64,000 nt of DNA from Bilabrum cf. latius (Eukaryota; Bigyra: Bicosoecida; Bigyra; Bicosoecida). Location of the stretch: contig OZ237740.1 in assembly GCA_965178125.1 (NCBI GenBank), forward strand, positions 1,364,001-1,428,000, written 5' to 3'. The notes beneath the pieces are model-generated. The model did not search any database. It worked only from the letters and a program-made list of their open reading frames with translations, and was not told the DNA's origin. Positions within the stretch are counted from its first letter, which is position 1. Every line of letters begins with the position of its first letter. This document shows, piece after piece, positions 11,264-23,100 of this stretch. Made by a program: the position numbers and the translations under genes.

Positions 11264-12280
11264 ATGCCTGGACGGAAGCGTAAATCGCGTGCCAAAGTGA
11301 AACCAGATGGTGTTACCGTATAGGGGGATCAACTGATTGGAATACGAGAGCACATACCGCTACCGAAGCGGCTTCGGGTAAGATTCAAGCTGCTCGCGCA
11401 TCTGCTGTGGCTTCCTCCCCGACTTGGAGCGCGATTTGTTTACGCTTTCGCCACGACCGAATCGCAGACTCGCCACTGGAGCGCAAATGCAGTGAGGTTC
11501 GGACACTTTGTCGTTAAAGCTTGGGAGCCAGAGCCTGGCGTGCCTGCCAAGCTAAAGGCCGTTCGAGACAGAAAACTAGCAAAATTACAGGAGGTTAGGC
11601 AGCAGCAGCAGCAAAAACGGCAAACTTCGAAGTATAGTCGCAGAACTAGACGCTCGACTGGCGTTGCCGGGCCAGAGACCGGTACGTCGGGGCAGCTCCC
11701 GCAGCTACCATCTGCTGCATCCAGCAGCGCCTGGATGGGGTAGCAACTAGAAGCAGCCGAAGCCGCAGCTGCAGCTTAGCGGGCATAGGCCCGTGCTATT
11801 GTTGCAAGGGCGACAACCGCAGCAGCAGGGCCCAGACCTGCTCAAGTCCCAATCCCGGGTGGCGGGCAGCCCGGCGCTGCCACGAGCAGTAGCAGCAGCA
11901 GCAGTAGCAGCAGCAGTAGCAGCAGCAGTAGCAGCAGCAGTAGCAGCAGCTTTGCTGCAGCTGGGGCACCGTCTGTACAGGCCGGGGTACACTACCGCAC
12001 GGACGGGGTGCCAGTCGTGACGTCCACTACTGGTACTGGCTCATGGCTACAGCCGTCGGCGCGAGACCCCGGCCCGGGGGCAGCGCCGCAATCATTGCCG
12101 AGCACATCAGCCCCACGGCCCGCTGATGGAGCCGCGGGTTCGGATCTATCGCAGGGCCAACTCGCACCTTAGCTCACAAGAGGATCAGATGAGGCACGCA
12201 GCTTTGAGTTGGCATAGGTCGATTCTGGCCCGGTTGCAACGGAGGCAACCGGCGGGGGCGAAGCGAAGGATGCGACCTGA
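11264..12280 (+). CDS. hypothetical protein with basic N-terminus and poly-Ser tract
   Basis: From ATG 11264 to TGA 12278-12280, 338 residues, reading six TAGs as Gln. It begins with a Lys/Arg-rich patch (MPGRKRKSRAKVKP) that could be a nuclear or nucleolar signal. An Arg/Leu-rich central part leads to a helical segment KLAKLQEVRQQQQQKRQ. A poly-Ser run of about 21 residues is encoded by an AGC/AGT triplet array at 11887-11950, and an unstructured tail follows. No known domain was recognised. TAGs are frequent in the low-complexity half. Convergent with the RRM gene, whose stop lies 193 bp away. Confidence 0.5.
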
Positions 12281-12473
12281 TGCCTTTGTGTGGTTTGCAT
12301 GCGCATGCCTGTAAAGATGATACCAGAGAGTCCGTTCAGGTATGCCGGTTTAGAGCAGAATCACACCCCGAATGCATGGACGCGCCCCCTACCCTACCTA
12401 CAACACCATGCAGTTCCCACCGCCTAGATCTAGACTGTAGATCAGATCTGATCCAGGATCTAGGTCGCTCCCA

Positions 12474-15400
12474 TCAGAACCCGCCCTGCCTGCTCTGTCG
12501 CCGCCCCCCCTGCGCCCCGAACATCCCGGGCCCACTCCTCGCCCTGTTCGCCTGCTGGGCCTTGCGCCGGTAGTCCTTCCTCAGCCTCTCGCGCTCCGAC
12601 TGCCACACGGCCTTGGCCGCTGCACGCCCGTCCGCGGTCGTCTCGCGGCCGTCGTGGCCCGTCTCCAGCTCGGCCTCACGGCCGTTCCGACCCACATCCT
12701 CCCCTCTGCCGCCGCGCTGCCTCCTTCTCTCGGCCCGCTCCGCCCGGCCCTGGATCCGGAGCGCCTCGGCCTCAAGCGAGGCACCGTGGAACCTGAGGGC
12801 AGCGTGCTTGCCAGACTTAGGAGCGGCGGCGCGCTTCCACTGCCGTTGCGGGCCCGATGATTCCCCCTACCCCTCCTCCCCTTGCCAGTCTCCACCGGCG
12901 CCTCCTTGTTCCCCGCCGTAAAAGCCAGCCCCTGCATGCGCTGCTGCCCCCTCCCCGGATCCGTTCCAGTGACCCTGCTCCTAAAACGCACCTTGGGAGT
13001 CGCCTCCGAACAGAGCATCACCCCCCGAACCTCCCCCTTCCATGTACTGCGCGGCCTCCTCCTGGGCAGCAGCCTCAGCAGCGGACCCGAAGGGATTGAA
13101 GGCACGCATGATGCCTCTGTGCCTCGCCTGCCCGCCAAGGGACTCGCCCGGCGCGGGACCAGCCTCCCCCAGCACCATCGGCTCCGATGATCCATCAAGC
13201 GCCCCGGCCTCGAAGGCCGCGTCTCCCACCAGGGCCCCCTTCCCCCCACCTGGAACCACGCCCTCCCACAGGGGGCCTGCATCCGAGCCGGACCCTCGCT
13301 TCCCGCGGCCCTGTCGGCCACCAAACGGGAGCCGGGCCACTTCTCCGCTACCGCGCCCGCTCTCCTCGGAAAAGAGGGCCCCTCCGTCCTCCAGCGCCCG
13401 CTTGACGGCCCGACTTGCCTTGCGCGCCTCGAGCGGATCCACGACTCCACCGTCCTCCGTCTCGGGCTCGGGCTCGTAGTCGATCTTGGGCGGGGGCATG
13501 CTGAACACCTGCCGCCACGACACCGCCACTTCCACCTTGCGCTCGCCAGGCAGCTCCCTCGTGCCCACGCGGTGGCCCTTCTCTCTCTTCCGGCGCTTGG
13601 CCGCAGGTGCAGCAGTGGGCTCCTCCGCGGCAGGTGCAGAAGAAGCATTAATAGACTGAACGGCGTCTTGATCGGCCATACTGTGTGATTCGGTTCCATC
13701 AGCCGAGTCCGCAGCACCCACCTTCTTAGCCTAGGCTTTCTTCTATTTCTTCTCCCGCTTGGACTCGGGTGCTGACGCTGCCTCGGGCGCAACCCGTCGC
13801 TTGCGCTTCTGTCCTACCTGCTCGGCTTCCTCGCCCTGACTCTGACTCTTTCTCTGACTCGGTGACTTTGCGGGCAAGTCGCTGGTCTCGGTCTTGCTCT
13901 TGCTCTTGCTCTTGCTCTTGCTCTTGGACGCGAGCTGCTCTTGCTTCCTCAATTGCTTCTGCTTCTTTCTCGCTGCCTTCTCTTCGGCAGCGCGAGCCTA
14001 ATCCTTCCTGGCCTTCTCCTTCCGCAGTGCATCTTTCATGCCCGTGTCCCAGCCTCCACCCTCGCGCAGCAGGGAGGAAGGGGCCGAGGAAGAGGAACTG
14101 GACGAAGACCCCGAAGCACCTGTCGCTGACGCTGGGGCCCCCACGAACCGAGCGGCCCCGCCCGGAACAAACCCACGGGTCGATGCTCCAGCTTGCAACT
14201 GATGCTGGCCAACACGCAGCATCACGCCAGTGTCGCTCGCCGCCCCACCAGCCGCCTGTGCCATCCTAGCTAGCACTGCTGCGGAGCCCCGCAGCTTCTT
14301 CGCCCCCGCCCCGCGCCCCTGCGACGATGCCTCTGCCCCGGGTCCGTCTCCGTCTCTGACTGCATATCGCGCAACCTTCACACCGTGCATGTCCCGCACC
14401 GCCAGCCCCTCAATCTTCTCCTCGCTCGCAGCCTGCTCTGCATCCCCGGGCCCGGTGTCGCCCTCTCCCTCCAAGCGCCGCTCCACAGTGGCGTCCTCGC
14501 CGAACATGGAGGCCAGCACCGCATTCGCTGTGCTGAGGCCCTCCCCAATAGACGACTACACGGCTGCAGCCGCGTCTGCCTGCTTCCTCGCTGCGTCCTG
14601 CACGTCCGTCAGGTCCACCTCCTCGATCCCAGAGGGGTCCACGAACCCAGGCTCAGCGGCCCGGGGCTCTTCCTCGCTAGATTCTACGCCAGAGTCGCTT
14701 GCAGTGGATGAATCACCGTCGCTGTCACTGTCACTGTCACTGTCGCTGTCGCTGTCGCTGTTGCTATCACTGCCACTATCACTGCCACTGTCACTGTCAC
14801 TGTCGTCGCCATCGCTATCGCTATCACTGCCATTGTCGCTACTGCTGTCGCTCTCGCTCTTGCCGCCATCGCTGGCGCCGCCAGTGTCACCCCCGTTGCC
14901 AGCGCTGTCGCTGTCACTATCACTTTTGCTATCACTATCACTGTCGCTGCTTCCGCTGCTCTCAGGCCCCCCTTCTCCCTTTTCTGCACTGTCACTGTTC
15001 CTACTGGAATCGCTCTCGCTGCCACTCCCGCTGCCGCTGTCGCTGCTGCTATCGTCGCTGCTGCCCTCGTCATCGTTACTGCTGCCGCCCTTCTGCCCTA
15101 AACCAGCAGTGCCTTGTTTGCCTTCGAGTTGCTACGCTTTTGAGGCCACCAATTGCAACTCGCCCTTTGCTGCCGACTCAAGCGATGTTTGCACGATAGC
15201 AGCCCCTAGAACACCACTGTCGCTTCCAGAGATACTCTTACTCGTGCTGCTGGCGGAGGCCTCCGCTGCAGGTTCCTGTGCTGGGGTCGACACTGGTTCC
15301 ATCGGCGCATCGTTCAGTGCTGGTGACAGCGACTGCGAAGTAGCAGCCGACTGCTCGGGCGGCGCAGCTACCACTTCCGCTTGCTGCACTGGCGGTCCAC

Positions 15401-15486
15401 CGAAGAATCGCATGGCGGCTGCGGCTGCGGATGCCTGTGCTACTCGAGCTGCAGCCTGAGCTTTGCGCCCACCAGCAACAGCAACA

Positions 15487-15534
<48 letters not shown>

Positions 15535-16328
15535 CCTTTGTCGCTACCACCACTGGTACTTGCTTGCTATTTCTTGGCCAGCTCGCCACCCGCTCTACGG
15601 CAAAGATCGGTATCCTCGCTAGTCTGCTGCTCCTGCTGCTCCTCCTTGGGGGGCAGGGCAAGCAAATCCCAACCCGCCTTCTCTGCTTCTCGTTCGTACT
15701 TGTCGTCTAGCACGAGATGCAGAGCGCGGCGGCGAGGAGGGGCGAGAGCGAGCTGCGGCTTGCCCGCCTCGAGGGCGCGGTCTATTCTGCGCTGTCTCCT
15801 CCTCGCTTCTACGCTTTCTTGCTGCCAAGAGATTTCAAGGGGTTGAGTTGTCACGCGGTGGGCTTGTGCTCTGCGCTCGGGCCTCACACGAAGCACAACC
15901 GTTTCCTCTTGTGGAGCATCCACCTCCTTCTCGGGCGTTGCAGCCTAATCGCGCTCGAGCTATTCGAGCATGAGTTCGTGTTCCTGCCGCTCGCGCCGAA
16001 TTTTCTGAAAGATGTTCTCATGTGCAAACTGAAGCGAAACGCGCTGGCCGCCAAAGATGCTTCCGTCTAAAGCCTTCACAACCTTTTCAAGCGCAAGGCT
16101 AACCTCCTTCGTTCGAGGACCTACCTCTATGAACGCGTATCCACGAAATCCAAACGGGTCATCAGATCGCCTTACTCCTGACTAGTCCACTGAAATATCG
16201 CATTCCGAGCCTAACATCTTCGCAAGTCGAGTTGCAATCAGGTGTGCACCGTCCTCAGTCTCCAAATTCCCCACGTGCAAACGATACTGCAGCGATTTCG
16301 CCCCATACCGTTCGCCCTATGAAAACAT
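12474..16328 (-). CDS. RRM-containing, Ser-Asp-rich nucleolar protein (NOL8-like)
   Basis: One 1,284-residue frame runs from ATG 16328 to TGA 12474-12476, rejoining seven or more TAG-separated fragments (12 TAGs). Residues ~13-90 form an RNA-recognition motif with RNP2 YRLHVGNL and RNP1 FRGYAFIEV. Then come a Glu/Arg-rich helix, a poly-Ala run from a CAG/GCT triplet array (15480-15535), a long Ser-Asp acidic repeat (about 14700-15060), Lys-rich helices with repeated SKSKSK, and a basic C-terminus with VWQSERERLRKDYRRKAQQ. An N-terminal RRM plus an acidic middle and basic tail is the layout of NOL8, a nucleolar pre-rRNA factor. The assignment is tentative; other RRM ribosome-biogenesis proteins fit as well. 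Confidence 0.65.
14700..15060. repeat. degenerate (GACAGC/GACAGT)n tract coding Ser-Asp repeats on the minus strand
   Basis: Imperfect hexamers specify a run of alternating Ser and Asp in the RRM protein. Such phosphorylatable acidic tracts are typical of nucleolar proteins. Confidence 0.85.
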
Positions 16329-16475
16329 TTGTGATGTATGCTTGGCGGTATGCCTGCAAATTCTACTCAGAACGCAATACTACAAACAACAATCAACTGC
16401 AACTGTGAATTATAGCGTGTACCTTTTCCAGCTAAGGTCTTGTTTTGTCATGGAATCCTGCTCGTTTAAGAACGA
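16329..16475. promoter_or_regulatory. divergent promoter region between RRM gene and small coiled-coil gene
   Basis: These 147 bp separate two divergent ATGs and must hold both 5' leaders. They are AT-richer than the flanking genes. No TATA box or repeated operator was recognised. Confidence 0.5.
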
Positions 16476-17114
16476 ATGGACAGCAGCAGAGCGGGGAAAG
16501 CCGATGTTGTAGTTCCTGTTGGTAGCGGCTTAAAAGCTGTTACTGCGTTGGCTCATGCAAAAAGGTCTGCAGGGTCCCCAGAGCGAGATGGTGCGGCTGT
16601 TGCACTTGGGACCAAATGGAACGCAGACAAGGAGGTGTCTGAGCTCTCTGAAATGGATGCAGACATGGAACGTCTAAAGGCTAGAAGAGCCGCTATGCAA
16701 GCGGAGCTTTAGAAGGAAAGGGAACGACAACAAGCCATGATCGCACAGGAATCAGCAGGGAAAGCGCCAACGGACACTGCAGCAGCAGGTGACGACCATC
16801 CGCCGGAGCACCGCCCTGCTGAACATGCACACGTAGCAGTTTCGAAGGCTAGATCAGAATTTACACGTGCAGAGTATGCTGCGCCTGGATAGCCTGAAAT
16901 TAACGAGGCGGACCTAAGTCGGTTGGCTCGCGGCGACAGGGTGCAGTCCAGCTCTGTAGCTACTAGTAGCAGCAAGCCGTATTAGGTTGCAAGCGACCCT
17001 GCCTCAATGAAATTGGCAGAAAAGTTCAAGTAGGAATGGATGCAAAAGTTAGGCTTGGAAAGCTCAGACGCTGCAACAGAATCACCAGACGACGGCTCGA
17101 GCTCAGGGACGTGA
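16476..17114 (+). CDS. small coiled-coil hypothetical protein
   Basis: The 212-residue frame runs from ATG 16476 to TGA 17112-17114, with four TAGs read as Gln. The first at 16710-16712 falls in the middle of a charged helix (MERLKARRAAMQAEL, then Q and KERERQQ), which becomes continuous only if TAG is sense. The C-terminal end has MKLAEKFK-Q-EWMQKLGLE, again a helix bridged by a TAG. No family is recognised. It diverges from the RRM gene, with 147 bp between start codons that presumably hold both promoters. Confidence 0.55.
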
Positions 17115-17163
17115 TAGCGATCGAACTTATCCAGATAGCAAGTCAGGCCCTCTCCACAGCAAG

Positions 17164-20100
17164 TCAGATTTGCTCCCCACCGACACCCAGCTCTCCCAAC
17201 AAGTCGCCCAGCTCGTCCAGCCCGTCCAGCCCATTGTCCTGCTCCTCCGTCTGGCGCGCTGCCTCATGGTCCTGCTCCTCTGGCTGGCCTGTTGGCCTAT
17301 GGTCCCGCTCTTCTGGCTTGCTTGTTGGCCCAGATCGCCTTGACATGTTCACTCCGTCAATTTCATCGTGGCTGCTTGCATCAGCTTGATCTGGTTGAAT
17401 TTCTAGGCTGGCCAGAGGCTGCAACGGCTGCACCGCAGTGGGCTCGACCTATGGTGAACTCCCATGCGTTTGCACTTCCTTGGATTCCGCACTGGCACCC
17501 ACATGGCCGCTTTCCACGCTGCCATTTGGACGCTCTTCAAGAGATTCTCTGTGCTCATTACCCATCGGCTGCCCGACATTCGCACCGCTGAAGCTGCTTG
17601 ACCTGGCCGTGTACACGTCTCGCCGACTACCCTCCAAGGAGGCGTCGTCGTCGCTCTAGTCTTCCTCCACGGTCTGATGCTTCCGCAGAGGCCGGGTGAC
17701 GCGCTGGCCTCGCGCACCGCTGCGCACAGGCACCGGCTGCACTTTGCCCCCGAGGACCACTGGGGTGCCACCAATTGGAGACGAGGGGCGGGTCTCGCCG
17801 CTCGAGAGAGTAGCGTGCGCAGCATCCGCTGCAGCCCCATTGGCAGCTGCTGCCTGCCTCTGATCGGATGGATCGGTGGTACCGAAGCTACTGCCAACTG
17901 GTCGACCTACCAAACTAGAATCAGCTGAAAGATCACCACCCGTTGCTGCAGCAGCTCCGAGGACAGCACCTTCAGTCGCTGTTGCCTCGTCCCTTTCAGT
18001 CGCAGCTGAAGGCAGTTTCTGTCCTCCGTGGGAGGAACTCACGAGACTCGCGAGCTCCTTCAGGCTCTGCTCCAGCTTGTCATCTGTCTCATGCAGCGTC
18101 GCCTCCATGCCGCTGCCCACGTCTTCAGTGGCTGCAGCGTCACCTGTTCGTTCTCTTTGCATATCCTAGGCGGCCGCCTGTTCGACTGCGCCGAGAGTCT
18201 GACCATCCACTGCTGCAACATGGTCATCGATCCGTGAAATATTTGCCCTAGGTTCTGCCGTTGCAAAACTATCGGGTTGGGTGCTCAAACTGGCAGCGAC
18301 CTGATCCGGCGCATCTTCGGGCGGTGCGTCTGGTGGCACAGCCACAGTGTCAGCGCCTTCCATGGCGCTCAGCAAGCCCGCGAGCTGCCCGAGATGCTTG
18401 TAGTCGTGCTCCCCGCTTTCAACCCGACCACTCGCAGGAGCATTGGAGGGGTCGCTCGTGGTAGCAGAAGCATTGCCTGATTCGAATGGTCCGATAGCTC
18501 CCGGCCCTGAACCAGCGGCGTCATACGGCGATGAGCTGGCGAGCGGTGCCAGTCCGCGCGCAGCAGCCGTGAACTCTACAAGGCCATGCAAAGCAGCGTC
18601 TTCGGCCTCGCCTGTATCTCCACTTTCACGCAACTCTTCATTGTCAGCGATCTCACGCTTGGATTCGCGAGCTGCAAGCTTGGCAGCACTGGACTCAGCA
18701 GACTACGTCTTCGCCTGCACTGCCTCGCTCTATACCCCCTCCCCCTCGTGGAAATCATCTGCCTCGACATCAGCACCTGGAGCGGCACCGAGGGGCATCA
18801 ATACAGCCGCAGCAATGGCTGGCGCGACAGGAGACTCCTCATGAAGCGCTTGTGCGTCCTGGTGCTCGCCGCTGTCCTCGCGCAAGGAGCCACCCTCCAG
18901 CACGACCTCTCGATCGGGCCGCGATACACTCGCCTGGTCCGTCTTGGTGCCCGCAGACACCGTGCTGAAGCGTCTCGCCGGGTGCGGACTGGACGCAGAC
19001 TGCATGTCATCCTCTGTACCCGTGGCCGAGGGCGGCCGCATCAGGCGCATCGGTCCGTTGTCCTCCGTCTCGCTGGACAGTGTCCTTCGTTGAGACGCAG
19101 ACAATGGGGACACATCCATCTCATCGCCGTCCTACGGAGCATTGTGAGATGGGGCTGTCCCGGGTGTATCAGATGAAACAGCGCCTGCGCCCGATGGGCT
19201 CTCCCCGTTGCGCCGTGCGGAGATACTGGCCTCCTCTGCGAGCGAGACCATCACGTGAGGTGCGGCCGCCGACTCAGGACCAACTTCCCCAAGTCGGTTC
19301 GCGGGCCAGTCGCCCCACTTACGGACTACGGAGCCACTCGCCGCACCAGTTGCAGTCGAAGTGCTCATATTGCCTGCACTTCTGGTTGGCACCAGCCCCG
19401 GCTGCCGGTCCTCATCGAACCGTGGGGAGGGCAGCTAGCTGGCATCTCGCGCGATGGCCGGGGCTTCCTGTGCCTCCCCGCTGCTGTCCATAGCAATCGC
19501 AAGCGGCGCTTGGGTTGACCCCTCCACTTCGGCCGAATGGTTAGTTTGCTCAGCGGGTGCATCGTGCTCGTGCCCCAGCTGCTGCTCCAAAGCATGCAGA
19601 AGTTCAGGCGATAGCTCCAGAGTTCCTGCCCCTGCGACGAGGTCTGGCTCCTCACGCCGGTGATCAAGCACTGCTGCACTCGCCCTGCGAGCTCTGCGCT
19701 TCTTACCAGGCTTCGCTTTGTGATGTGCTCGCGCAACCACCGCCTTGGATGGAGTCCCCCTCCCCACTGCCGAAGATCGTCTCCGGCGCGCTCGCCTCCC
19801 ATCCCCGCCCGGACCATGCCTCCCTGAGCTCCCAGCCTCCTTAAATGCTCCAATAGCGGCTGCTGCCAAGCTCCACCGCCGCGCGACCTTGCGCCCACGA
19901 CCTAGTCGTCGTCGAGCCTCGGCGTCGACGCGCTGCACGGCGGCCCGACGAGCAGCCCGCTCCTCTTTGGACACTTTTGCAATGGAGACACTGGTGTCTG
20001 GAACACCTACAGCTCTATCCTGGTGCCCTGTTTCTAGCCCGGGGCGATGGAACGGGGACGCAAAGCCATCGCGAGAGCTGTGGATGGCAGCTACCATGGA

Positions 20101-23100
20101 GGCACGCCTGCGCCTGGTCTTGCGACGATTCGCACCCGGCTGCCCTGCACCTCCTGCAGCCGCCCCCGGCACTCCTGGATTCCTCCACATGAGCTCCTCT
20201 ACGGTTGGCGCGGGTCCCTGCAGCTTGCGACCCACAGAAGAGCGTCGGCGCTTTCTCTTGAAACTAATTCTGCTCGTATCTCCAACGACTGAATGGCGAC
20301 GGCCGCGGTATTTCCCCAAGCCGGCCTGTTGGAAGTGAGCCACCCGCTCGGACGGTACTGCGTAGTGTTGACTTGTTTCAGGCTCGTCTACCTGCATGCT
20401 GAAACGATCTTGCGGTGCTGAAAACCGCTGGACATCCGGTACAGCAGCGTGGCTTCCGCCGTCTGGTGCGCCCTCCCGCTGCTGCTGCTGCGCATGCTCA
20501 AAGCCGGGGGCCTGTTCATATGAGCGCTCGCGGTTTGGCACGTGGTCAGCGTGGCTGCCACCCTGATGAGCCTAATCATCACCCCAGGCATGCACAGGCC
20601 CTGCAACCAAGCCATGCTGTTGGTACGTAGGCGGCTACATCGTCTACTGGCCTTCAATTGTAGCTGCTGGCGGTTGAGGTAGCTGCACTGCAACGTGCTG
20701 CGCCTGCAGGTGCTGAATCAGCATGGCAAGCTGTTCAGGTGGCAAAGAGGCTGCCACAGCTGGCGGTAGGCTCACCGCAACTGGCGCTGGTGCTGGTGCT
20801 GGCGCTGGTGCTGGTGCTGGTGCTGGTGCTGGCGCTGGCGCTGGCGCTGGTGCTGGTGCTGGTGCTGGTGCTGGTGCTGGTGCTGGTGCTGGTGCTGGTG
20901 CTGGTGCTGGTGCTGGTGCTGGTGCTGGTGCTGGTGCTGGTGCTGGTGCTGGTGCTGGTGCTGGTGCTGGTGCTGGTGCTGGTGCTGGTGCTGGTGCTGG
21001 TGCTGGTGCTGGTGCTGGTGCTGGTGCTGGTGCTGGTGCTGGTGCTGGTGCTGGTGCTGGTGCTGGTGCTGGTGCTGGTGCTGGTGCTGGTGCTGGTGCT
21101 GGTGCTGGTGCTGGTGCTGGTGCTGGTGCTGGTGCTGGTGCTGGTGCTGGTGCTGGTGCTGGTGCTGGTGCTGGTGCTGGTGCTGGTGCTGGTGCTGGTG
21201 CTGGTGCTGGCGCTGGTGCTGGTGCTGGTGCTGGTGCTGGTGCTGGTGCTGGTGCTGGTGCTGTGACAGCGGTAGGGACTACCTGCACTGCTCCAACGCC
21301 CGGAATACTCGTCCCTGCAGCGTTGAGATCTGCATCACCAGAAGAAGAAGACTATCCCTAGTGTGCGGGATATTCCACCATGGTAGCTCCAAGGTTCGCG
21401 TGAAAAGGCACGACCGATTGGTCTTCGGAATTCTCCTCGCCTGTGTCCACTGACTCGTCTGGGACCCCATGATCACCGGTCACATGCCCAGCCTCCTTCG
21501 TGGGCGTGTCACGTGCTATATGATCCTGCTGGTCATTTACTAAGAAACCATCCCCTGGTGGCACGTTCGAATCGAGCAGAGATACAGGATCTGCTGTTGC
21601 GACAGCCTTGTGATTTGACCCCCCAGTTCCCTCGCCTTCTGGTGAATCTGCGCTTGTTACGTACGAGTCATCATGCCCAGTGCCGCTCTCCGGATTCTAT
21701 TTCTACTACACGCCAAGCTCGCGGTCGTGGTCGGGCTCTTGCTCCTCCCTGACGGTAGGCAGCACCACAGAAGCAGTCTTCTCAGCCACTCCCGTGCGCC
21801 TCTCACCGAATTCTAGCTTTGACTGCATGCGCTCAGCCTGCTATTTAAGCGAATCGGCCAGCTAGCTCGCCTGCAGCAGGCCTGCATGCCGTGCCTTGAG
21901 CTCTTCGAGGTGCTGCGCAGCGGTGTCGTGCGCATGCTGGGCCGCATCACGCAGTCGACCATTGCCATCCGGCGTTGGAGGGGCCCGCCTCGGCGCGTCC
22001 GCGTGTAGCATGAGCACAACGGGTGCGGCGGGGTCGTACCGCGGATCCACATCGGCGCCGGCTTCTTTCATCTCACGCTCCGATGGCAGCCAGCCCGAGT
22101 CCTGCAGCTTTCTGACCCTCCCTCGCAGCACGTCCTGGTACTGGGCTCGTACAGCCTGACGGGTGCGCTCCTGGCTGGCCTGGAACGCTTCCTCCTTGGC
22201 TCGCTCTGCCTCCTGCACTGCGTGCATCTGAGCGCGCTCCTGCATGAGCTCGGTCTCCAGTCGTTCCCTAGCCCGGCGAGCCAGCTCGTCGCGCCGCTCC
22301 TACCTCTTCCTCTCAGCCGCCTCCAGCTGTCTTTCCATGCGGCGCTGCTCCCGGCGGCGCTCGTTCGACACGGCCTTAAACTGATCCTGCAAGACATGCA
22401 CCAGCGCTGCTGCAGATCTTGTCACGGGGGTGTCTTCATACGCCCCCAGCGGCAGCCCGGTGTACGACACCTCCTCACGAGCCAGTCGCCCCGTGCGCTG
22501 GCGAGGTGCGGTCCTGGGCAGGTGAGGCACGGACTGCGTGCTGAGGCCGCGAGGGGAATGGCTCGAGGCGCGTGATCCCCGCCGATTGCTGCCGGCGCGG
22601 TGCCTCCGCCGAACAGGGACGGCGGCGCTGAACCCGCCCCCTCCGCGTCGCCTCTGCATCCTCTCGACGGAGGCAGGCCCGTCGTCGTCGCCCTCGTTCT
22701 CCGACAGAAATGCTCCCTGTCGAATGGGGGCTCGGATCCTGGGCGACACGGACGCGATTGCGCGCAGCCTGTGCGTGCTAGTCTTGGCCCGACCCACGCG
22801 AAACGGCGGCTTCGATTTGGTGCTCCTGGATTTGCTGCGGCGCGCGCGGGACCTCCCGTTTCGGCCCCTGCGGAGCTGCACGGTGCTACGGGCCCGCCTG
22901 CCTGCCCCCAGCCTAGGTGACCTGCCCTCTCTCTCTGCTGCGCTGTTGTAGGCAGTCTAAGACGAAGACAGGTGCATGCGGGCACGGGCCTGGCTCGAGC
23001 TGATCTGGGCACTCATGTAGCCTGGGGTGTCCGACTCCGAAGCTGCCTACAGGTGGTGCTCGCGTTGCCTGGCATGGGCTGCCTCGGACGCAGTGGACGG

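Noticed and set aside
20776-21262. CRISPR-like or tandem array element
   Set aside because: Contiguous 6-bp units with no spacers; a coding microsatellite.
20723-21361. Ala-Gly and Leu-Val frames on the + strand over the minisatellite
   Set aside because: A hexamer array is open in several frames; only the minus-strand Ala-Pro frame is continuous with flanking coding sequence.
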